Assembly (NCBI GenBank): GCA_030686995.1
Contig: CM060709.1
Coordinates: forward strand, 266,288,057-266,352,056
Direction of reading: 5' to 3'
Source: Artemisia argyi
Lineage: Eukaryota; Streptophyta; Magnoliopsida; Asterales; Asteraceae
Length of the DNA: 64,000 nt
The notes below the pieces were generated by a model. It was not told where the DNA came from. It worked only from the letters and a program-made list of their open reading frames with translations, and ran no database searches. Of the stretch, positions 27,101 to 39,353 are shown piece after piece (the first letter of the stretch is position 1; each line of letters begins with the position of its first letter). Both the position numbers and the translations under genes were made by a program.

Positions 27101-27810
27101 AAATGACGGGTATGTGGTCATCAGGAAACATTATAACAATTTAATTCTAACTTTTTATCCATAACCTATATCTAACTGATAATGATGTTTAAAATATTGC
27201 AGAATTCCCTGGATCGATGAGAAATGGGTACTTCTCGGTTTCTGTGTATACACAGGTAAGGTGTTCATCGTGATGCTTTAAAATCCTCATGATTTGAACC
27301 AGTATAAGTAAATTTTTGAACAATAGAGATGCAATAGTGGATAATTACTTGCTAAAACAAAAAATAAAAGAATTTGCCTGTTTGGCACACTTGTGTGATT
27401 GTTTCTGTTATGCACTGTTATTAGGACAAATTTTGTTTGCTACAAAAACACTCATGAGTAGAAAAGTTAAATTACTCATTTCTATCTGCTATCAGACTAT
27501 CAGTTTCAGTTAACTGGTTTTGTATATATTGTATTGAAGAATTGCAAATTTACTTCATTCTCTCGAATCCTTAGAGATATGTATGGCAATTGGCATCATT
27601 ACACACTTGTTATTTTGTGTTTGTTCCAGCTGCACTCTATATGCACTTTGCGACATCAGTTATTCATGAAATAACATCAGCTCTTGGAATCTACTGCTTC
27701 AGGTAACAAAACCTCGATTCCTTTACTTCTGCTGTTTGTTATTATGTGTTGACCTTTAGATCACTAATCTTATGACTAAAATGATCAGAATCACAAAGAA
27801 AGAGGCTTGA
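24141..27810 (+). pseudogene. Aminoalcoholphosphotransferase (AAPT) with two lesions
   Basis: Homologous to CDP-alcohol phosphotransferases that join CDP-choline or CDP-ethanolamine to diacylglycerol in the ER, the last step of PC/PE synthesis. Eighteen exons: 24141-24277, 24398-24407 (10-nt microexon), 24507-24557, 24654-24731, 25314-25389, 25494-25516, 25595-25695, 25780-25874, 25980-26048, 26131-26201, 26303-26366, 26460-26500, 26739-26823, 26899-26961, 27051-27109, 27203-27255, 27630-27702, 27789-27810. The catalytic pattern D-x2-DG-x2-AR-x8-G-x3-D-x3-D is intact across exons 5-6. Without its lesions the model would have 389 codons, the usual length. Exon 10 has one extra base in a T run (26160-26163), and exon 11 has TAG at 26319-26321 where the family has a codon after NVY. 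Read literally, the frameshift bypasses the TAG and ends at TGA 26757-26759 after about 278 residues. All splice sites are intact, so the loss is recent or reflects sequence errors. Confidence 0.85.
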
Positions 27811-28342
27811 GACGTGTCATTGTTCATGATCCATATGAAGGTATCTTCCAGATCTCGATAATACATTCTGAGACATACTTTTACCAAAAAAATGTGGAAT
27901 TATCCTCAGTTTACGTTTGTAATTCCACCTTAGCACTCCACTTGAGCTGGATATCATTTTGTGTCTTGTTTGTATTTATATTATGTCGGTAGTGTAGTGT
28001 TCAGATGTAATTATTTTGCTCCATTATGCCCTATGTCGATCCACTTTATTCAGGGATTTTTAGATATTTTAATTTGAATTTAGCCCAAATGATGATTTCA
28101 TTGTATTTTGTCTTCTTAGTACCTTGCTACTGCATCTTGCATCAAGAATGTTTGTACATTAAGCAAATGTAGACCGAACTGAAATTAGAAATAACGACCA
28201 AATCCAAGAACCTGGTTAAGTCCCTTTTTGAGAGTTTGGTTCAAGAACTCACTTTACAGCAATAGTAGTTTTCTTTTGATACGTAAATGGGTATTAGAAC
28301 GATGTGGGTTTTAACCTTTTTTTATAAGGTTTTCATCACTTA
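27811..28342. other. 3' flank of AAPT
   Basis: AT-rich sequence, presumably AAPT 3' UTR then spacer. No gene seen. Confidence 0.4.
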
Positions 28343-28457
28343 GAGAAGGGGTACCCTTGCGTTGTTTACTTGCGCCAAACCAACATCCCAAATGTTCCAA
28401 TGGCTCACGGTACCCGATGTGGCACCATTGGTGCTCGGCTGGTAGCCAACAGCCAGC

Positions 28458-28523
<66 letters not shown>

Positions 28524-28690
28524 GGGTATGTGTGGACCAAACGGCACCACTTTTGCTATGACACTACATTTGTATGAGGGAGTGGGTTTTTTGGTGCCGT
28601 TGAAGATGTCGTGCCATAGAAATTTTCGGTGATGTGGTAATACTTTTTGCCTATGGCAGCACCTCTATTGTACAAGGGTATCCAGTGCTC
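28343..28690. mobile_element. PIF/Harbinger-like MITE with poly(T) core
   Basis: A 348-bp element flanked by TTA (28340-28342, 28691-28693). Ends gagaaggggtacccttg and caagggtatccagtgctc are inverted. A long T run (28461-28513) fills the middle. Shares 'aatggctcacggtaccc' and 'ggtggcacc'-type phrases with the element at 12307-12621. Noncoding. Confidence 0.65.
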
Positions 28691-29599
28691 TTAAAGTAGA
28701 GTATATGGTTTATGGGTATGGAATAATGGAAATGCAAACACTATATTTTACGCCAACTATATAGCTAATCGTAAAAACAAACAAATGAAGGCATGCCATG
28801 ATGCATGTGAGCAACATTATTATCACTTGACTTCTAATATAAGTCTCCTACTACGCATCTTTCACCTTTATGCCATATTCCACGCACATAAAGCCATAAC
28901 CACCACTCATCATGCATCTTCATCTTCTCCCATTTTCTGATTTTAGCTTCAATAATTCACAATAATAAATCTCACATTCTCACCAAACACTTTACTTTAG
29001 TATGTAAGTCGACATCAGAAACATGTACGTAACTCACAAATAGTTGAATAAGCAACAATAAGAAAAGTACTACGTATAGTCGTATATCATTTCCATGACA
29101 AATCGAAAATTGTCAAAAACCACTACATCGAAAACATTGTCTACAGATAATAAGAGTGCGTTTAGTTGAAGAAAAATTTCTTAAATTCCTATTTTCAGTT
29201 TTGCAAAAAAGGTCAGGAATAAATTTTCCACGAAACGTTGAAAACGCGTTCATGTGACATTGTTTTCTATTTAAAAAAAAATAAAAATAAAATAAAATGT
29301 GTTTTGTAGTTTTACTTGTTAAATTGTAAAATGCATGTTTTGTATTTTGTAGAGAAAAGTTTGATTTGAACACGATATCTATTTTATTAATTTTATACAA
29401 GACATTTTGTAAAAAAATAAGAGTGTTTTCTTTCGACTAAACGGAACCTGACTTTTCTCTCTTTTTGAAAATCAACTTACTATATTTTCCTCACTTAATC
29501 ACTTTTGAAAAAACAGGTGGCATGGTACATTATTGATTTGCACTTCTTATCATGACCAAGTTTTAGTGTCAATCATACTCAAAATCCACCAAATGACCC
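28691..29599. promoter_or_regulatory. Upstream region of the germin-like gene
   Basis: AT-rich intergenic DNA leading to the germin-like gene. No other gene. The stretch 29110-29450 repeats phrases about aaaatgt but has no assignable element. Confidence 0.4.
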
Positions 29600-29608
29600 T
29601 ATAAAAAT
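29600..29608 (+). promoter_or_regulatory. TATA box of the germin-like gene
   Basis: tataaaaat lies 44 bases before the ATG at 29652, which implies a very short leader. Position and sequence fit a plant TATA box. Confidence 0.6.
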
Positions 29609-29651
29609 ATAACTACTCTACACCCCCACATACCCCATTCACTACACCACA

Positions 29652-30299
29652 ATGTCTCCTAAAATGACAGTTATGTTAGTTATATTTTTCCTCTATACAA
29701 CCATCCACCAACTGTCACCCGTTTTCAGCTCCGACCCGGATCCGGTCCAAGACTATTGCCTCCCATCACCTCATACAAAACTATGCAAAAACACATCATC
29801 AATAACTGTGGACGACTTTATATATTCGGGCATAAAACACCCGGGAAAATTTACAAATAAATTCTCGGGTGTCCCAGTGTCCGCTAGCGTGTTCCCAGCG
29901 CTCAACACGCTAGGAATGTCGCTGGTTAGAGCGGACTTTGAGGTTGGTGGGATCAATGTCCCACATTACCATCCTAGAGCCACAGAAGTGGCATATGTGC
30001 TAGAAGGAAAAGTATATTCTGGATTTGTTGACACAAGCAACAAAGTTTACGCGAAAGTTATAGAAAAGGGCGAGGTTATGGTATTTCCTAGAGGAGTGTT
30101 GCATTTTCAAATGAACGTTGGTGATTCTAAGGCTACTATTATCGGGAGCTTTGATAGCCAGAACCCGGGCTCGGTTAAGCTTCCTACGGCCTTGTTTGGG
30201 TCCGGTATCGATGATGAGTTGCTGGAAAAGGCTTTTGGATTGAAAGGTAAAGATATTGATAAGTTGAAGAAGAGATTTCGTGTATTAGGGGAAGAATAG
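29652..30299 (+). CDS. Germin-like protein (cupin), secreted
   Basis: Single-exon gene, 215 residues, normal for germin-like proteins: secreted apoplastic cupins, some with superoxide dismutase or oxalate oxidase activity. Residues 1-26 form a signal peptide ending VFS|SD. Two N-terminal cysteines (36, 45) are only nine apart, closer than in typical germins. Cupin motif 1 reads VPHYHPRATEV with metal ligands His105, His107 and Glu112; motif 2 has His151 in PRGVLHFQMNVG. A possible N-glycosylation site NTS is at 47-49. Val-Pro-His-Tyr-His departs from the common PPHTHPR form. Substrate unknown. Isolated; the nearest neighbour is the AAPT locus. Confidence 0.93.
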   Translation: MSPKMTVMLVIFFLYTTIHQLSPVFSSDPDPVQDYCLPSPHTKLCKNTSSITVDDFIYSGIKHPGKFTNKFSGVPVSASVFPALNTLGMSLVRADFEVGGINVPHYHPRATEVAYVLEGKVYSGFVDTSNKVYAKVIEKGEVMVFPRGVLHFQMNVGDSKATIIGSFDSQNPGSVKLPTALFGSGIDDELLEKAFGLKGKDIDKLKKRFRVLGEE

Positions 30300-30525
30300 G
30301 TATGAGGTTGAGATATGTGTTGCATATTCTTATACATTTTTTCTTCATAGATTGAATAAGAAGAAATTTTTTATTAAATTGTTGTATACTTTATAGTAGT
30401 TCTTTAGTTATGTTTTGTATTTCGACATATCTTTGTGATTTGTCATGACTTAATGACTTATTATGTACTGGATTTCCATATGTCGCAACACGTTTAAACC
30501 AGGTTTACAAAAAACATATGCTTTA

Positions 30526-30561
<36 letters not shown>

Positions 30562-30786
30562 GTGAGGGTATATCTTGTATCGACATATGCTTTACATAAA
30601 ACAACTTGAGTGTTATACCATTTTGAAACACTTCTCTAAAACAAGGATTTTTAATTTACAAAGGTGGCAAAACGGATCATGTACGCAAATTTACTTTGTG
30701 GATGTAACATATGGGAATTGGGAGGTTATTCGGAATACTATTCCCATCTCTTTTTTACAAATGACAACCTCCGTGTTTTTTTGTTT

Positions 30787-30793
<7 letters not shown>
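30300..30793. other. 3' flank of the germin-like gene
   Basis: Presumed 3' UTR, then AT-rich DNA with a poly(A) run at about 30528-30560. The phrase 'cgacatatgctttaca' recurs near the run. No gene. Confidence 0.4.

Positions 30794-30868
<75 letters not shown>
30794..30868. repeat. (TA)n microsatellite
   Basis: Uninterrupted TA repeats of about 70 bases, ending at the left terminus of the hairpin element at 30869. A shorter TA run (about 31688-31706) lies on its other side, which suggests the element inserted within a TA tract. Confidence 0.9.
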
Positions 30869-30871
<3 letters not shown>

Positions 30872-31687
30872 TAAAGATCATTTGAGGACCAAACTTTTTT
30901 TACATACCAAGGGACTAATCTCCACCCTCCATCTTCCCTCCATCTTTATTTGATCTAATGGATGAGATTAATCCCAACAATTTAAAAAACCCACTTTTAT
31001 CCTTTTTTTTCTAATATTAATATCTTTCAAACCGTTAATTGTTAAGCGAAAAAAAATATAACGTTACGACGAGCATTTAATTATCTTTCTATAGATAGGC
31101 TAATTGATATATTTTCGACAAAAATTTTTTTTTTTCGCTTTTTTCACGTTTTTTTTTCGTGACCGAAAAAATCATATATGATATTACATATAATATCATA
31201 TATGATATTACATATCATATATGATATGTAATATCATATTTGATATTATATGTAAAATCATATATGATATTGCATATTCAATATCATATACTAGTATGAT
31301 TTTACATATAATATCATATATGATATTATATATGATATTATATGTAATATCATATATGATATTACATATCATATATGATATGCAATATTATATATGATTT
31401 TTTTTTCGGCCAGGAAAAAAAAAAACGTGAAAAAAACGTTTTTTTTTTTTTTTTTTTTTCGAAAGTATATCAAAGTGCCCGTCTATAGAAAGATAATTAA
31501 ATGCCCGTCGCGATGGTGTAATTATTTTCGCTTAACGATTAACGGTTTAAGAGATATTTAAATTATAAAAAGTGGGTGAAATAATAAAATCCTTTTAATC
31601 TCAACCATTGATTTCTTTTTTAGATGGATGGTGGGGATGAGTCCCTTGGTATATGAGGAATGTTTGGTTTGTTGAATAACTCGACTC
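30869..31687. mobile_element. Large foldback element (about 400-bp arms)
   Basis: Left half and right half are imperfect reverse complements along almost the whole 819 bp. Pairs include 'ccaagggactaatctccacc' with 'ggggatgagtcccttgg', 'aaacccactttta' with 'aaaagtgggt', 'accgttaattgttaagcg' with 'cgcttaacgattaacggt', and 'ctatagatag' with 'gtctatagaaag'. The core (31165-31400) is itself a stack of 'atatcatatatgatat' palindromes. Ends gagtaaag and gactc abut TA tracts. No coding capacity. Confidence 0.75.
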
Positions 31688-32391
31688 TATATATATATAT
31701 ATATAATTATAATCCTGAAGGTATAGAACAAAAAATAAATAAAGTTTGAAAAGTCAAAAGCTTAAAATGGACATAAAACATGAAACAAAAACTAATAAAA
31801 AACTGTGTTGTACTGTTAACTGAGATAACAAAGAGAATTGTGTACCCCCTTATATCACATCCTAGGAGGTTGGGGATAACATAACCCATGAGAATTTATT
31901 TGTGTTAATTGTTATAAAAAATGGAATGTATTAGCTACTTTGTGTAGCCAGTTAGCTATAATTTTGTGCTACAAATTATGGATCACAAAGTCTTTTTATG
32001 GGTCTCTGAGTCTTTTTTGTAAGTCATTTAGTCATTTTTGTGTATTTTTTATGAAATATTACAGTCAGCTACAAAAATTATAATCAAATTATCACCTAAA
32101 AAATATCAATTGTGATCATGTACTATTGAGGATAAAACAAACATATACAAAGAGTAGTAATTATGATCATCTAAAAATGGACTTAAGCTAGCTTTTAAAA
32201 ATTCATGCCCACACACTACCCTCTTCATCACACCCGTTGACATGTAAAACTAAAATTGGTTGACTAAGGAGAATTTATGATCCACATACAAACACCCATA
32301 AAAAGAAACTCACATAATTTGGTTAAAAATTTATGTATCAAGGTTGTATATGAGGTCACAGATATCGACATGTTTTATTATGCAACATGTT
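31688..32391. other. Intergenic, no gene recognised
   Basis: AT-rich DNA between the foldback element and the LTR remnant. The last five bases, atgtt (32387-32391), are the left target duplication of the LTR remnant. Confidence 0.5.
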
Positions 32392-33339
32392 TGTAACACC
32401 CTCATTTTTAAGTTTGTCGCAGCGGAAAAGTAATTTAGGTGTTACGGTGAGGATCGAAGTTTTAACCACATAAAACGGTTTAAAAGAAACGTTTTGAAAG
32501 TTATTTGTCATTTAAATAATAATTTTGATAAAAATGAATCATTTGATTTAAAATCTTATGAAAAGATATAAAGACTTGTAAAAATGACAAATTTGATTTT
32601 TACACCATTTTAATTTATCAGAGTAATAAATGCCCACTCCGTGTCTTGTTCTGCTCCGTTAAATTACCTGAGATACACATGCTTAAAAGTGTCAACACAA
32701 AGGTTGGTGAGTTCATAGAGTTTTAGGAAAAACCCTTTATTTTGTTAGATTTCATGAATATTTGGTATTGATAAATTACAAACAGTAATGAAACAAGTAT
32801 CGAGTATATTCACAAATAAATCATATAAATATTCAATCACATTCAATGAAGAATTAATAATCTTAACATGAGCTGGAAACTCATGATACTAAATCGATCA
32901 GAAAAATAATTCACATATGGGCGAACCTATACAGCTGTATCTAAATATATGTTGAATACATATATATTTCCTTTATATATATTGCACCAAACCTCATGAC
33001 ACCAAAGCTTAACCAGAAGAGGTGTTCTATCAAATCAATGACAGATTTTGCCCTCTATTCGTAGGTGATTTGCCAATTCCTACTTGTCTCAAATATAGTG
33101 TATCACGACTAATACGACTAACCACATGCATAATGGCATTCCGTCAAGTATTAGTGGGATCGGAGGTCAATCCAAACAGGTTTCGAATCTGTTCACTATA
33201 TTCGCGCTCACGTTACGGTGATTAATGACTCATGATTGAGGGACTATATGGCGATAAGCTAACTTAGGCAATATCAAGGACTTATGGGCTCATTTAGCAT
33301 AACATCATGAAATCAAGTATCGTATCACAGAGATCAATT

Positions 33340-33572
33340 TGAAAACAGTATCATTTGAGTATCAGAAATTCAGTTTGAAAATAGTATCGCTTGAGTATCA
33401 GAAATTCAATTTGAAAATATTATCATTTGAGTATCAGAAATTCAATTTGAAAATAGTATCGCTTGAGTATCAGAAATTCAGTTTGAAAATAGTATCGCTT
33501 GAGTATCAGAAATTCAATTTGAAAATATCATCTTTTGAGTATCAGAAATTCAATTTGAATATATCGCCCGTA
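33340..33572. repeat. 36-bp tandem array in the left LTR
   Basis: Six units at exact 36-bp spacing (atcagaaatt at 33361, 33397, 33433, 33469, 33505, 33541). The period is divisible by three, so a repetitive open frame (33339-33599) appears; I do not regard it as a gene. Confidence 0.9.
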
Positions 33573-35913
33573 ACACATTTATATCACATATCACAATAAT
33601 CGAATTGGGAACAATTTTCACATGAATATTAATATTTCAGTCAATTAATTCATCAATATAGATTTTTCACATACCACAATAATCACATTGGGAATATCAA
33701 TATATTATAAATCACAAATTATATTATTTTAATATCAATTTAGGAAATTGATTTGAATCATGTATTTTATTTTATTTCATATACTTATCAAGTTATCAAA
33801 GTATATGTAAGCATGTATCTCCCCCAATGAGTTGAAAACAATTATTGGAAATGGGGCTATGACTCACCTGGATTGATTTGGAAATGATGAAAAGTAAGAT
33901 AGGATGAGATTTATGAGAACGTCTTTGACACAGAACCTGATAAATAAATTTATCAGAGAATATAATCAAATACTATTTGGTAAATACGAACGAATAACGA
34001 ATAAACATTATTCGTTATGACGAATAGATGATGTGAAGTGAGATTATTATGTCATGCATGATATGAAAATACTTTATATAAAATATCCATCGTAGTTTTA
34101 CCTTTTTAAATCGTAAGTAAAAATATTAACCTTTTAAGTATCGTTATATATATAGTTAACGTAAAAATAAATAATATATATATAAAACGTAACAAAATGC
34201 ATATGACGTGAGGGTTGCCGTAAAATAGAAAATAAAATAAGAATGTCAAATAAATAATGTGTAGTCCTTGTCCTTTTTCCAATTTTACACTTTTTATACT
34301 AACGACGTTAGCGTCACACCGTTAGTCCTTTTTATATATATTTACAATTTTAGTCCACTACATGTCCAATATTACCATCTAAACTTGTAAAAATATTATA
34401 TTATCAATTTTTATCCTTTCTTTCTGTTTCTACATTTTTAGTCTTTAGTTTTCACAGTTTTCACATTTAGTCCCTATACGTGTCGTCGCGTTACATTTTT
34501 AGACCTATTTTTGCAAAAGTGATTATAAAAATTTTAGAAAAATTTATGTGGCTTCTTTTATTACTTTCTAGCTTATTTCAACTGCTTATTCCATAAAAAG
34601 CTTATTTATTTAGCTTATGGGCCTTGATTCGAACCAAACAAAGGCCCATTTAAAAATTTAGAGGCGAGGGCATAGAAATTCTTTTGGGCTTGAACTTGGG
34701 CTTCCTTTATGATTCTAAAAATATATTTTATGGGCCCAGTGGGCTGTTAAAACGCAAAGTCTTGTTGGGCCTTGATTAAGCCCACTCGACAACCATATTA
34801 GTTTTTATATAAGTTTTGTTTTGAAAAATCTAGTTTATGTCGATTTGATTTGGCTCGAGTAGGGTGTCAAAACGTGAATATTTTTAGAAGTCGTGTATAT
34901 GAAACTAATAGTTTTCTAGGTGGTCTATTAGTACGTAGAAAAATATGGTACGTTTGTTAAGTGAAATAAAAAGTTATACGTAGGTTTTGTGGCATGTTTG
35001 GATCGATTACTTATTTTGAAAAACTTGAAATATTCACTAAGTGTTTTAATGAAATTTATACGTGTAACATGATTTGAAATGGACTCGTTATATGCATGTA
35101 ACATGAAAATAAACGTGAAGTGTACGTGCTACGTGACTCCTAGGCCTACCAAGATAGAGGCTAGTCATGTTTCGTGTTCTAAAGATAAATATATACGTGT
35201 ATTATATATATGACATGATATACGATGGAATGTATATAAATATGATGCATGGAATGAAAAAAAAATGAATGATATGAAACAAGAAAGAGTAGAGACGACT
35301 TACTACACCTCTAGGGTGGTAGAGAGTCGAGAGAAACGGATGAAAAGAGTAGTATAGGTACACGTTCGACTTAGAAAAGACAAGTATGGATCGTATAACA
35401 AGAAGTTACAAACGCCTTGCTTTCAAACTATACTCGTATGGTTCTCTTGAGGTTTTTAAGTTATCCTAGAATGGAGAAAGTTTAGAAAACGATTTGGTGA
35501 TGAAGGAGGAGAACAAAGGGACGATCGGATGTATATATATATATATATATATTAAGAGTTTGAGTCGTATGGCTCAAATAATTGTGAGGAGACCATAACA
35601 ACTATGCAATGTCAGGAATAGAGATTTCTAGGATGTAGGTTTTAAATAAACAATGATATGAATATGCTTAGAAAATGATGAATCGTCCTTGTGAGTAATC
35701 TAGTATGTCGACATCCATTTTCTATACAAACGAAATACTCATTTGTGATTCAATGGTTCTTAGTTGATCATACTTAACATTTATACATGAAAACATGATA
35801 TAAATATTATTAGGAACTCATAGAAACGAACGGGGATGGAAACGGTTAAGAATTGAATAATTTCCAAATCGTTTGGGTCGATTTATGGCTAAACGCTTTG
35901 CCTCGTAAAAATG

Positions 35914-38893
35914 TGTCACAACTCGTAAATTCTGGTCTTTTCCCGAACTTTCACATTTACTATTCATCGGTTACTATTCATCGATCACTATTCATCTTTT
36001 TCGGAGTCAGTTTGATATTCTGAGAAGCGTTTTAAAATTTTACTATTCACAAAACACTATTCACCTCCGGAGAAAATTTGTCATTTATACGTGAGTTGCG
36101 TCATTTCTGTATACGTACGATTATCAACCTAATAAACGTTATCCTATAAACTATTATTTTGAATAATTGATCCGACAATCCCAACTATGGTCCTAAGACA
36201 TTTTTACACTCATTATAATGATACAAAAATTATAAAATTCATTTACCCGTTATTTTGGAAATTTATTTAATTCGTATCGTACGTCTAATATAATTACGAC
36301 GGTTTTCTTAAAAACTAAACGATAATCACCCAAACACCCAATACTTGTGCCCAACATATTTTTATCATTTTTATGACATTATTAAGTCCCGGTTAACTTT
36401 ATTAAAATTTATTTCTAGCAAACCCGGTACCCAATTATACTTAAACTACCTAAAAACAACACTAATACTACACTTATACTCCTAAATAAATCAACAAACA
36501 TCTTCCCCTTTTCTCCTCCTTTCATGACCGGCCCCCCCCCATGGTCTTCACTCATTTAAAACCTCACCAACACTCTTAATGGCTTACCAAACTTTTGTCC
36601 CTAACTATATAAGAAACTTTTTCATTCATTTTATCACTAAAAATCATTTTTACAAGTTCAAGCAAAACTCTTTTCTCTCATTTCTCTTTAAGGTGGATCG
36701 AACTAGGGTGTTCAAGGAGCAAGGAGAACTAATTTTACAAGATCTTGTCATAAACTAGTATATATAATCATCCTGGTTAGAGTTTTGAAATAGAAACTCC
36801 AGGATTAGTAGGTTTTCATCATCTAAACTCCCTAAACCTTCAAGTAAGTTAACAAACTCATCTCTATAATTTTACCAAGTTCTTACAATGTTCATATCAT
36901 TTTTATACAAGGATTTCATGCATATGTTAGTTATACCACTCATTTATATATACATCTAACTTTTGAACTCTAGAAATGGATTATAGTTAGGTCCTTGTTA
37001 GATCCACTTGGTTTATGATGTTTAGGAACCCATGACACCCTAAGAAGGTGTATGGTAAGATTAGACTAGATTTGTGGTGATTGAAAGTGGTTTGGTTGGA
37101 TTAGAAACTAGTTTGGAACATTAGAAATGATTTTTGAAACTACATATTGACCTACTGTCCCTATTTGTGAAACGTGGGAAAATCAGTGGATGATGGGTAA
37201 TTTTTGATCAAAGATTTAGAAAATACTTTCCAATACGGAACTATGGCCGAAAACGGGGATAAAAACGAGTTTATAACGAAGGAGATACGCTAAAAACGAG
37301 TTTAACGACGAAAACTATATTTTCCGGAAATGCTTGCTGATGAACAGTTGTCACGACTGTTTCGAGGCGTAAAACTAAATCTAGCCATCCCGACTTATCA
37401 AAAATATGTTAGTATTTTGTCCCACGATTCCGGGAATATAAAGAACGAGTAAAACGGACTAATAACGACAAAGATATTCACGTTTCAATAACGGCAAAAT
37501 CTATATTGTTTTGACAGCTTTTACCAAAATAATAACTTACGTACTAGACGGTATATTTTCTAGAAATATTACTAAGGACTATATTCTTAACAAATGAAGA
37601 ACTTATGACCCAAGACTTATTTTTGCAACTACTAGATATTATTTTAAGGTTTTCAAGACGAGGAATATAACACTAACATTTTTATACGATATACTACGAC
37701 AAGTTATATACTTCTATAATTGGACTTATTTTCCTATGTATGGAAACTATTTTACTTTGACAATAACAAGTATTTTCAAGTTACGAGTGGTATAGGTATC
37801 ATGTGCATGTGCATTCATTACATCCTTTCATGATCTAAGTAGATCACTATCATTCATATTAGGTTGCGGTTAGAGATCGAACCTCATTTCTGTGTATCCA
37901 CTTTTGTCTTCGTAGCTATCGCACCAGGTGAGTCATAGCCCCACTTTTACTCTTTATACTTGTTTTAACTCTTTGGGGGAGATACATGCTCAACTACTTG
38001 CTTACTAGTATAAATACTCAAAACATACTTTCTTGATACTCTTAAACATTTATACTTGATTGTCTTATACTTGATTATACTTATACTTGATTTTATACAT
38101 ACGTGATTGTGTTATACTTAACTGTGTTATACTTACTTGATACTTGAAACGTTTAAACTTTTATGTTTTGGGAAACGACACCCAGTAAACTTTTATGCTT
38201 TGGGAAACGACACCCAGTAAACTTTTATGCTTTGGGAAACGACACCCAGTAAACTTTTATGCTTTGGGAAACGACACCCAGTAATCTGTCAAAGGAGAGG
38301 TATTGATAGTACTATTATGGGGAAACACCCCCCACCCAAGTCCAAAACAGAGGCGACGTTGGGTGACAGGTACTATTTGGGATGGTGGTTCCCCGCCTTT
38401 GTGTCTATACTTGACCTTGGGTGAATATAATCCTGAGAAACTATATATTGTAGCAGTGGGTTGTAAACACACAGGTTACAAGGCTCTTATGGCGGGACTT
38501 GTAACTGAGTGGATTTACGATGCCTTTGCTGGGAAACTTTCATACTTATGCATAAACTTTATTTGTTAAACAAACTCTATGAACTCACCAACCTCGTATT
38601 GACACTTTAGCATGTATTTTCAGGTTTTAACCTATGGCACGCAACTGGAGGTTTTGGCAGGGCATGGCATGGTCATAGAAGACTCTGATTATTAATTTGG
38701 GGACCGTTTTAAAACTATTTTAAGGGCCTACTTCCGCACTACTTTTAACAATGTAAATTTAACATTTTTGATTAAACTATTTATACTAAATGATTCAAAT
38801 GAAAACCATTTTTGAACTTGTGTTGTAATACCAATTGAGTTACACCCCAGCTACACGTATGCTTCCGCTGGACCCGATTTTGGGGGTGTGACA
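35914..38893 (+). mobile_element. Nested solo LTR, 2980 bp
   Basis: Starts tgtcacaactcg and ends gggggtgtgaca, flanked by the 5-bp duplication aaatg (35909-35913, 38894-38898). It interrupts the left LTR exactly, since the flanking sequence is continuous in the right LTR at about 42837. No internal domain, so it is a solo LTR. A TATA-like tatataag (36606-36613) lies in the plus orientation. Its ends and a ggtgagtcatagcccca block (about 37926) are related, reversed, to the host element, so both belong to one clade. Confidence 0.8.
38161..38286. repeat. 32-bp tandem array in the solo LTR
   Basis: Four units with exact 32-bp spacing around ggaaacgacacccagtaaac. It lies just downstream of the block shared with the host LTR, whose own tandem array (36-bp unit of unrelated sequence) occupies the corresponding place. 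Confidence 0.85.
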
Positions 38894-39353
38894 AAATGTA
38901 TCAAACCTCAACGTATGAACGTGAGATTCGACACACTAATAGTTGGCTAGGAGCTTAACGAGACTGTGCAAAAATATACATAGGTCGTGTGTACGAATTT
39001 GAAATGAACGAGGGGTTTCGTGGCTTACTTAGTCGATTTGTAATTTTTATTATTATTGAAATTGGGTTTTGGTGTGGGCCGGTTGGGCTTAGGGGGATTA
39101 AGGGCCCGATTTGGTTTAGTAATTAGTTTTAATAATTAGTTTTATTAATTAGGTTTAGTGTAATTAGTGTTTTGTTAATTTTGTCGATAACTTGTTTTGT
39201 CGTTTAACGAATTTGACAATATCGTAATCGTGACCACTTTAATATACAAAGAAAAATTTAAATTTCCCCGTAAAAATGGTAATTACAATAATGACAAAGA
39301 ATATTTATTAAATTAACCGAAGTTAATTATGTGAATTTTCGCGAGGTTTTACA

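Larger units (their letters stand above)
32392..39353 (-). repeat. Left LTR (interrupted)
   Basis: About 3977 bp after removing the insertion and its duplicated 5 bases. Segments 32561-35905 match 39354-42840 and the continuation 38894-39353 matches 42837-43281, which proves that 35914-38893 interrupts it. Contains a 36-bp tandem array at 33340-33560. Confidence 0.8.
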